From Siphonodentalium dalli (Eukaryota; Mollusca; Scaphopoda; Gadilida; Siphonodentaliidae): a stretch of 64,000 nt of DNA. Numbering within the stretch: the first letter of the stretch is position 1; every line of letters begins with the position of its first letter. Where the stretch lies: the NCBI GenBank assembly GCA_032622095.1, contig CP136067.1, positions 57,889,899-57,953,898 of the forward strand, written 5' to 3'. Under the pieces are notes generated by a model, which did not search any database, was not told the origin of the DNA, and saw only the letters and a program-made list of their open reading frames with translations. Position numbers and translations under genes: made by a program. This document shows, in pieces, positions 55,966 through 64,000 of this stretch.

Positions 55966-57035
55966 GTAAGTTTGACGCTACACAACAAAATCAGGATAAT
56001 ATGCATCAAATTAGTTTACCGATCTCATATTTCAAATTTCTAAATGAACAAATCTGATGTCCTTACTTTGACCAAAGTGCTGCCACTCCTAATTGGTAAA
56101 GAAATTAATTCTTTGCAGCAGAATCGAGTATCATTGTAAAGTTCAGATACCGTATAGCGGGCACTATTTTTTGTATAATGATTATTTTTCTTGAATTTGA
56201 AGATTCTTTTCATGAAAAACAAAATTCAGATCTGCCATACATAATCGGAGGAATATGTAATAAGCGGAAGTTCCATTTAAATTATGTATGAATATTGAGT
56301 CTATAAAAAATCACCCAAGTATAACGGTACGCTAGCGGGTGTGAGCGATTGATAACGTTCGGTGCATAGCCATAATTCCTTCCCCATAAAAATTGCCCAC
56401 ATGATTAAATTTGATTTCGGCAATGACAAAATATAAATTATAAAATTAAGAAGGTGCCCTATTCATGAATTTTCAAAAAATCTCAATTTCTAACTATCAA
56501 TTTGAAGGAAAAAATCATAATTTATCCTTTATAACCAATGTATGCCATAGTATTATAACAACACACATTTACCCTCACAATATGAGAGATATGTTTGAAT
56601 TATTTAAAACAGTGGTTTAAAATAAACAACCAATTTGTCATGTAGGTCACTAGAGAGTTTGAAGGAGGTATTTGCAGAAAAAATACTGCATTATCCAGCA
56701 TTATCTAGCTTATTATCCCAACTAGGGTCTACACTCGGTCTACTATCTGAAATCATGAATGCCTGCGAAAAAATAAATAAAACATTTTTCATTGCATACT
56801 TTTAAATAGTTGAACTATTTTTGGAAACAATATGTCAATTTCAATAGATTTTATTGTATCCTTCCAGAATCCAAAGATGTTTGTTATTATCTACTAGTAT
56901 TTTATTGCCGAGTAATTTTAGGGATATTTATCCTGAAATAGGTCTGTATAAGTATAAACATGTACTTGTATTTATGAAAATATGGAAATTTACCGCATAA
57001 ATGCACTTTACCATATCACTGTTTTCACTTTCCAG

Positions 57036-57388
57036 GCTTGGGACTCCAACTTATGCAGCTGGTGATAGGATTCCCAATATCACACAGATAAGTCAAAATT
57101 CTGTTAATCACATAGAGACCTATCAGAACCACAATGATGGAAGTCATTTGTTGGCGAACCTGGAAATTTCAGATGATGAATCAGATATGTCTTCTACCAA
57201 TTCAGCCACTCGCCCGCTTCTGAGTGCACAGCATGGTGTTACTCTGAGGGGTTCCATTAACACCGCTGACGTTCAGACAGGTTTCCATTGCCACCCTAAC
57301 AGGAAGATGGAGGTGGATACATATGCTAGGAACCAGTTGATTATTGTGTCTATTTTGTGTACAATGTTCATGATTGGGGAAGCTGTTG
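57036..57388 (+). CDS. SLC30 (ZnT2/3/4/8-like) zinc transporter, exon 2
   Basis: 117 codons from acceptor TTTCCAG|G (57034-57035) to donor GTTG|GTGAGT (57388/57389), phase 1. The end reads FHCHPNRKMEVDTYARNQLI and IVSILCTMFMIGEAVG. HCH, then a charged stretch, then ARxQLxxxSxxCxxFMIGExxG is the start of the first membrane helix of ZnT2/3/4/8. In human ZnT8 this HCH motif takes part in zinc binding. The next residue of the family (Gly) fits the phase-1 junction. Before it comes an acidic patch and a possible dileucine (LEISDDESDM, RPLLSAQ) that may guide vesicle sorting. These proteins move Zn2+ out of the cytosol into vesicles in exchange for H+. The transport helices with HxxxD lie in later exons outside the window. 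Confidence 0.85.
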
Positions 57389-57932
57389 GTGAGTACCAGC
57401 TTTTCATACATTGATTTCTGTTAAATTTCAATATACCAGGGACATGGCCAGAGGGTCTCTGTGGGGTTGAGTCTTCAGCTTTAAAATTTCATTTGCTTAG
57501 AATGCACAAGTAAAACAACAATCCGTGCATAACTTGGTTTTGAAATTTGCCAATTTGAGTTGGAATTCTCAGAAGTTATGTCACACTTTTTGAGAAGCAA
57601 AATGTTTGATGTTTTTACCATGGCATTGCATTTGGTGTAAACATATTTTATTCGAATCCTAAGAACAGACATGTGAACAAATAACATAAGTTGAGACATT
57701 AAGAAATATAATAGTAGATCTAGAGGGAATGATTGGAAAGGAGATTAAACAACAAACCCAAAGGTTAGGTAAGTTTGCTCCCTTTTTGTTTTGCACCCCA
57801 TCTCCAGTAAGTGGTGAGTGGGATCAGACAGGCAGGAATTGAAATAATATATTTTTAGTAATTTAATAGTGATGTTGTAAAGTGAGGCGGAGGGAGCGTG
57901 AGAAGAAGAGAATAAGAAAGAGTGAGAACTCA

Positions 57933-57967
<35 letters not shown>

Positions 57968-58663
57968 GACAAAGATAGAGAGAGAGGGAGTGAGAAAGAG
58001 TGGGAGATTGTATTTATGGTACATGTACCAGTATATATAGAGGTCCCATATATGTTATATCATTTAACCCCTTCCTGGATTCTGTATTGGGTGTTTAAGA
58101 GTCTTATCAGATTTTCATCACATCACTTGATGATCAGGAGGGACAGTCAAATTCGAAAGACTGGTGTAATGTCAGCCATATTAACTGTCAACTAGTGTAT
58201 TAAAATAATATAGATTTAAGTTTTATATTGTTAGAAATAGCTGTTGATAGGCATAACAAATGATTGTAATGTAAATGTGGTCCACATGGAAGTTACTAGT
58301 ACATTTATCTAGATGAAACAAGGTAATGCAGGTTTCCGCACATATGCATTAGTGGGAGGAGCTTACGGTTGCATGGAGACAAGGCGTCTGTAGAAATTGT
58401 TTAGTTAGTTTACAAAGCCTGCCTATGTGCTTTAATACACCCAAGAACATACATTTGTTTGTCTTTAATTGTGAAATATATGAAAAACAGTGTTATAATC
58501 ATTGATGAATTTCCAACATTGCACACATACAAATTTCAGTACATTATGAAATGACAACAAAACAGTTGTTTGAAAATAGGCAATTTAACACTAAAAGTCA
58601 AAATTATGGTGAACAAAGAATATTAAATCCACAGAGGTTCTCATAAGTGTATTTAACAAAATA
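57389..58663 (+). other. Intron 2 of the SLC30 gene, first part
   Basis: No further exon with the expected LAxSLAIMTDAAHLL sequence is seen up to 64000, so intron 2 is at least 6.6 kb. A GA/GACA microsatellite lies at about 57925-57990. Confidence 0.6.
57925..57990. repeat. GA/GACA microsatellite
   Basis: Runs of GAGAGA and GACAGACA, purine-only on the plus strand for most of 57880-58010. Confidence 0.8.
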
Positions 58664-58667
58664 TTAA

Positions 58668-59117
58668 AGATGCATAATCCGAATTAACGCTCCCAAATTA
58701 CTATTTCTTTGGTTTTTGGGGTAAAATATATTTGAATCAAGTCAAGGAACCCACCCATCAAAGTTCAGAGTAATCAGATATTGATTTTTGAAATCAATTA
58801 TTTTTCACCACCGGTACTTTTTGGTGGCCTGGCAAAAAGTTGACGAGCTGACGGTCTCGGACCAAATTGCGGTTGAAGATGGACAACTCTAAAATCAAGT
58901 GGCTTTGTGTGTTAGATATTTGACAAACGGCCAAATTTCGTTGAACAAAATGTTGATAAATAACAGGTTTGGGCAATTTTATACTATAGTTGACTGTGGT
59001 TAGTATTATCTTTGGGCAATTAATCGATTCTGATAACTGAAGCGGCATTTAAAAAAATGTTGTTGTTGGCCGTCGGAATATGATGATATGGGAACCATTG
59101 AATCGGATTGAGTACCT
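58668..59117. mobile_element. TTAA MITE, copy 3 (450 bp)
   Basis: Flanked by TTAA at 58664-58667 and 59118-59121. Ends AGATGCATAATCCGA and TCGGATTGAGTACCT. Internal landmarks match the copies at 28404 and 51711. A truncated fourth copy ends at 43913. Confidence 0.85.
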
Positions 59118-60565
59118 TTAACTACAGTGTTGCATACAGACAGACTTAATTGAAGATACAGTATACGCTGAAGTACCAAATAAAAAATTAGGAGTTGAAA
59201 TGTAAATTAACAGGTACCAAATAAATTTAGGGAATAGTGACCCCCATCTTGAAAGTCACTTTCCTTGCCTTCTTCCAATCTGTTTGCTTTCTCATAACAT
59301 TTCACTTGTATTGCTTTATGTCAGCTCTTCACTGTATACTATGCAAGCATAAACAATCTCCTTTCCAACTTTTGATATCATGCCCCGTACTCTCTCTCTC
59401 TCTCACCCTGCCACTACGCCCCTGGGTCCAATAGTATTAGTTTACATCAATAGTGTACCAGAACATGTACCTGCATGTACCTTACATCATGGTTTACCTC
59501 TTCATGTGCATTAGCTCTACTGTTATTTGTGTGACAGCTAGTCAGATTCCTTATGTCATTTTGCATTTTTGGTTTGTTAAACGCGATCTGGAATAGAATC
59601 TGTATGTTTAGTAGGTGTATTTTCAGCATTGACTTGTTTCCATTCTTGAATTTTGACGGGTCAACCTAAATCTGGGTCAACATAATTTAGAGAACGTTTC
59701 GTATTTTGAGAAAATGATAGATCTGGCATATGGCGATATGTGCGATTTAAAATTTCTCACAACTATATATATAAGTATAAACCTCAAATATATTTATGAA
59801 AATTTGAATGTGATCAGTTGATACTTGCTGGCTACAGTTGCAATCAAAATTTAACATTGAACCTTATGGAGATTATAGAATTTTGGATAACGCGCCATTT
59901 TGTGTATAATGCTATGCGTGACTTGAAATTTCTCAAAAAATACTAAGTGTACAACTCGGACACACTTTGGAAAATTTAAGAGTGATCAGATGATTCTCGC
60001 TGGTACAGTTACGATCAAAATTTAACACTGAACCCTATGAATAATTTCTCATTTTGCTCGAATGTTGATAGTAATATAATTTTATGGCGATCGGGTACCA
60101 GTTTATATAAAGATACACACTCACATTTGACCCACCTTAACTATCAGTAAATAGCTTTAATAGATGATATAATGTAGTTATGCCTCAAAATACAGTAATT
60201 GGCAAAAGTATGTGTCGATTGATTTTGTAATGTCACTGATAAAATGCGGCGTGTTGAGTCTAATGAACAATGTACATTCTCAACCAGACGGAGGTTTCAC
60301 GATGTAACTACATATTAAATCATTGTTTACTTATTGTCAAATGACAACTGCTTGAAGCAACATTTTAAATCATAACGTTTTCATCAATTACTATATCTGT
60401 CGGCCTATCTATATCGCGTGTTAATATTGTAAAAACACATATAGTTGCAGTAGATTACACATAAGAGCCATTTTCTTATTGAAGTCGCATATTTGATAGC
60501 CATTCATCATGGTGAACATTTGAGCAAATCGGCAAAATCTCCATAGGGTACCATGTTAAATTTTG
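58934..60565. repeat. Partner copy of the duplicated segment at 43726-47725
   Basis: Contiguous counterpart without the SINE-like array. It shares CATACAGACAGACTTAATTG-like words, CTTGAAAGTCACTTTCCTTG, GATCTGGCATATGGCGATAT and GCGATCGGGTACCAGTTTAT in order. It differs by a CT microsatellite and about 270 bp of extra sequence near 59390-59670. Confidence 0.8.
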
Positions 60566-60639
60566 ATCGGAACTGTACCCACCAAGACTTATCTGATGAC
60601 ATCAACAATCTCAAAAAAACATTTCAGAGTAATTCTTTA

Positions 60640-61200
60640 TAGGTGAAAATTTCAACCCACATGGCCTATTTTTAGGCTAATTGTGATAGTTAATATGTTT
60701 TATAATCAGGAAACGCTCTTTAAATTCATAAAACCATCCAAAAACCAATTTCAACTAATATTTAAGGCTGGAAACATATAGACTCTGAAGGTAGACAATC
60801 ATACTTGATATGTGTGTCAAATTTCAACCAGCACAGTCCATGATAAGGCTAATTGTGATATTTAAAAAATTTATAATTAGTAATCGCACTTTAAATTCTT
60901 AAAACCATAAAACAAAACTGTTTCCGCCTGTTTCCGCTGCAAGTTCAGGCTGGAAACAGGTAGACTCTAAAAGTAGACAGTCATACTTGATATGTGTGCC
61001 AAATTTCAACTCGCAAAGTTCATGCTAAGACTAATGTTGATAGTTAATAATTTTATAATCAGTAAATGCTTTTTAAATTCTGAAAACTGTCAAAAAATCA
61101 TGTTTCCACTAAAATTTCAGATGGGAAACAGGTAGATTCTGAAAGTAGACATTCTGGTGATATGGAAACCGTTCTCATGTGTTTAATATTTCAAATTGAG
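60640..61200. repeat. Tandem repeat of about 175-180 bp with a conserved stem-loop
   Basis: Landmark GGAAACA recurs at 60770, 60952 and 61124, and again at 61664 (three periods later). In most units it pairs with an upstream TGTTTCC 16-17 nt away (60927-60960, 61101-61130, 61641-61670), forming a 7-9-bp stem. Other shared words are GTAGACAGTCATACTTGATA and CTTTTTAAATTCT. Confidence 0.7.
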
Positions 61201-63441
61201 TGACAATTTTTGTCGACATAATGAATCTGACTAATGAAAGCAGCAGGGTGGGATAGGGTTAACTTTCTGCGATATCTTTATAAAAAAATTGATGTATCGA
61301 AGTTCTGTTTATTGTACATGATCAAGAGATCCTTGTAGATTGTTACAGTGTGTGTAGCTATGATGTAGCTCTTTTGAAGAATATACAATAGCTTAATATT
61401 TGGGAAATAAAATTTAAAATACAGTCATAAATACAATACATTTGATGATTGTATGATAAAAGTTCAAATTAAGATATGCATTGCAATTATGTATTTTTGG
61501 CAACAACTGTCCCTGTTTTTCAATTTCCAGACACAAAACAAGCCACTTACCGAACTAGTTTTGCATAATAACATGTCTTCATGTCACCAGATGGACTGAA
61601 AAAAATAGAGGGGTACACAAATAATAGCCTCACAATAACTTGTTTCCTCTAAAATGTAAAGCTGGAAACAGGCAGATTCTGAAAATAGACACTCTGGTGG
61701 TATAGAAACCATTATTAGATCGCTTTAAATATTCCGAAAATATGCGACCATTTTCTTTTGACATACGGAATCCGACTATTGAGCTCTAGCTGAGATCATC
61801 ATGACATGGAGATTCTTAGCTCGGAGCTAATCTATAGCTGTGTGACTGTGACACAAATAACAGTTTCTCTTAGCCTTAACCAAAGTATAATAGTTTATAT
61901 TCATGAGCCTAAGATTTTCCTATTTTGTTTCTTTATAAATCAGCCTTGAGGGGATGGAGGTGAATAAAATGAAAGATCTCACTTTAAGATTTAAGACTAG
62001 ACTAGGTTGAACTCCAATGCATAAAAATACATGCAAAATATATATATCAAGAGCAGGGTTTGCACTGGACTAAAATTTTCTTTTGCCAATGAAATTTTTG
62101 TTCATCAAATTTTTCCAAAAAGGACTTGCCAAATTGAAATTAGGGTCTAATTGGGGAAAATTAAGGAACAATTCTCATTTTCATATGTATTAAATGATGC
62201 CCAACTTTATGCCTGAAAATAATAAATATACGCATATGCCTGAAAATAAAATATATATGCATATGCCCAAAAATAATATATATACGCATAATGCACTCAT
62301 AATAAATGCTTTTGACATTGCTACACAGTTAAAAATTAGGACTAATCCGGCGTCATTCACATTTGGCTGATTAACCATTTGTCTTGTACTCAATGGTCAT
62401 AAAACACCGACCATCATTAATACATGAAATACAACGCTGTAATTTTTATAGATGGTTTGATTGGCTGTGTGCATGACCCAAACAGACAAAGAGGATTAAC
62501 TATAAAAACAATTTTATAAATATTTTTGCTTTTTCATGAAAGGTGACATAATCTTTATTGAGAGCCTCTTACAAACAAATTACTTCTACAGCTTCTAGCA
62601 AACTTTACAAGACATAACTTTCTCTTACCATCATATTTTAACCAGTGTCAGTAACTGTCCACGCATCTTTGAGCGTTAATTATGTCTGTCTGTTAGCGAC
62701 TTTAAAATATGTTTTCGATGTTTGGTTGCAAATTTCTGTCCGTGTATTTAAATCTTGCACACATATCGGATAATTCACCTTCAATGACGTATTATAACTA
62801 GATCGTTCATATCACAAAATTAAAAACCCACTTTCCAAAATTTTTGCCAAAGATAATTTTGTTTTGCAGTTGGCAAATTTGGCAAGTGGCAGTGCGAACC
62901 CTGAAAAAGAGCATCATAATTCAACTACAATTACTGAAATATTCAGCTACAATTACTACAATATTCAACTACAATTACTTTCAATTGTGAAGTAAATGGA
63001 TATACCTGTACTGGTATACTCTATAAAATTAATTTGTATTTGGTATAAATTCTGAAACTTTTATTTTATATATCTTTTAGACCACCATAGTGTCCCCTCT
63101 TGTTGAAGTATTGATATTTGTTCTTATTTTAATGCACAAAGCGTATTAAAATATAATTTGTTTCTATTAGATTATAAATTGGTACAATCTAGTTTCAAGT
63201 GCTATGTATGGCTTTAAGTGAACTAATTTAATCATTCATCACAGCAAAAAAAACTTCAGAATAGCTGCTGCCCCACTAACACATATTCTTTTGTGCTGGT
63301 TGTCTATGAATTGATTGTATATACTACTACATAACAGCATTTCTATTTTTATTAAACCACCCATTGTTCAAACCTACAAATGAGCAAAGTGTTCCCTTAT
63401 CTCCTTATCTCTGTGAGTTCTAGTAAATAAGCTGGTCCATG
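61201..63441. other. Non-coding part of intron 2, nothing further recognised
   Basis: AT-rich. One outlying unit of the 180-bp repeat is near 61630-61720. A short direct repeat (ATATATGCATATGCC / ATATACGCATATGCC) lies at about 62225-62290. No exon found. Confidence 0.5.
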
Positions 63442-63443
63442 TA

Positions 63444-63677
63444 CAGTAATGCCCTAAATAATCAACTCCTTAACCACAGCAGAATTATGGGTAACTTTTC
63501 AGGATTTAGTCGGAAATATGGCTTGTTGCCATTCATCGGAAAGCTGTTGCCATTCATCGGAAAGCTCTCAGTGAGAGCTTTCCGATGAATGGCAACAAGC
63601 CATATTTCCGACTAAATCCTGAAAAGTTACCCATAATTCAGCTGTGGATAAGGAATGGATTATTTAGGGCATTACTG
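63444..63677. mobile_element. 234-bp foldback MITE with TA duplication (Tc1/mariner-like)
   Basis: CAGTAATGCCCTAAATAATC at the left and its reverse complement at the right, flanked by TA (63442-63443 and 63678-63679). The arms pair almost perfectly over about 100 bp. One 21-bp word, TTGCCATTCATCGGAAAGCT with a preceding G, is duplicated in the left arm only, forming the loop. The TA target and the CAG start fit a Tc1/mariner-type MITE. Confidence 0.8.
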
Positions 63678-63679
63678 TA

Positions 63680-64000
63680 GTTACTAGAACTAATTTATTA
63701 TATTATCTGAAGTCTGCATAATATTCAACTCTTTCAAGCCAGACATGATTTACGATCCTGGTATGTTGATTTCTATGCAGTATTTATGGTACCGATATGT
63801 GTTATTTTACAAGCAGAATATCAAAGTTTGTTTAGACAAATCTGTAATGTGCACTTGCCACATCCACGCACAGGTACAAATAACATAAACAAATCTGTAA
63901 TGTGCATTGGTGACATCTGCACACATGAATAAATAACATCACTCCTCCCATCAGCTTACCACAATCATGCAATCAGTGATCATTTTCAGAGTATCTTGAC
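63680..64000. other. End of window, no feature recognised
   Basis: AT-rich intronic sequence. A short direct repeat (AAATCTGTAATGTGCA) occurs at about 63838 and 63891. The last bases contain TTTTCAG, which could be an acceptor, but the exon cannot be judged. Confidence 0.4.

Larger units (their letters stand above)
53147..57035 (+). other. Intron 1 of the SLC30 gene
   Basis: 3.9 kb between GT at 53147 and the acceptor TTTCCAG ending at 57035. Contains a 13-bp hairpin (53386-53417), an AT-rich region to about 54520, a tandem array (54520-55965) and about 1 kb of unremarkable AT-rich sequence. Confidence 0.6.

Noticed and set aside
57389-64000. Third exon of the zinc transporter
   Set aside because: No frame with the expected second-helix sequence (AIMTDAAHLL type) flanked by splice sites was found.
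1-64000. tRNA or rRNA genes
   Set aside because: No sequence with paired A and B boxes or a cloverleaf was recognised by eye; a tRNA-scanning program would be decisive.

Overview
The window is animal nuclear DNA. It is AT-rich and intron-bearing, and it is dominated by interspersed repeats. The only host gene visible is the 5' part of an SLC30 (ZnT) zinc transporter. Non-LTR retrotransposons, several cut-and-paste transposon remnants and short-repeat arrays fill almost all the rest. The mix of LINE families, foldback elements, TTAA and TA MITEs and GACA-tailed repeats suits a marine invertebrate (lophotrochozoan, hemichordate, echinoderm or lancelet). The sequence alone does not decide which.

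Layout. 1-3.3 kb: a LINE on the minus strand (copy C), broken by one frameshift. 3.5-6.2 kb: no gene. 6.3-16.8 kb: a second minus-strand LINE (A1), split by a 6.1-kb foldback element with a perfect 9-bp target duplication. That element in turn carries a 1.4-kb inserted element, also with a 9-bp duplication. 19.2-25.8 kb: a plus-strand LINE (B1), hit by a 5'-truncated minus-strand LINE (B3) and by a 584-bp insertion. 26.4-40.6 kb: a second plus-strand LINE (B2), split by a 3.8-kb TIR element with a 5-bp duplication (which holds a TTAA MITE) and by a full-length minus-strand LINE (A2) with both ORFs open and a 12-bp duplication. 40.6-52.2 kb: SINE-like CCCGACTTCGTCCGGG repeats, a higher-order tandem array, a LINE 3' fragment (D), minisatellites, an 811-bp palindromic element and a TTAA MITE. 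52.2-64 kb: promoter, exon 1, intron 1, exon 2 and part of intron 2 of the SLC30 gene. The introns carry tandem arrays and MITEs.

How it fits together. For the 9-bp foldback, the 5-bp TIR element, the truncated LINE B3 and the 584-bp insertion, removing the insertion plus one duplication copy on paper makes the two flanking LINE reading frames run on in phase. This fixes the insertion boundaries to the base and gives a relative order of events: B2 before the 5-bp TIR element and A2; A1 before the foldback, and the foldback before its inner element. Five LINE 3' ends share one design: AATAAA or ATTAAA followed at once by a short tandem of 3-5 bp that differs in each copy. A2 looks the youngest and is the only LINE here that could still be active. 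No RNA gene, CRISPR array or virus was recognised.
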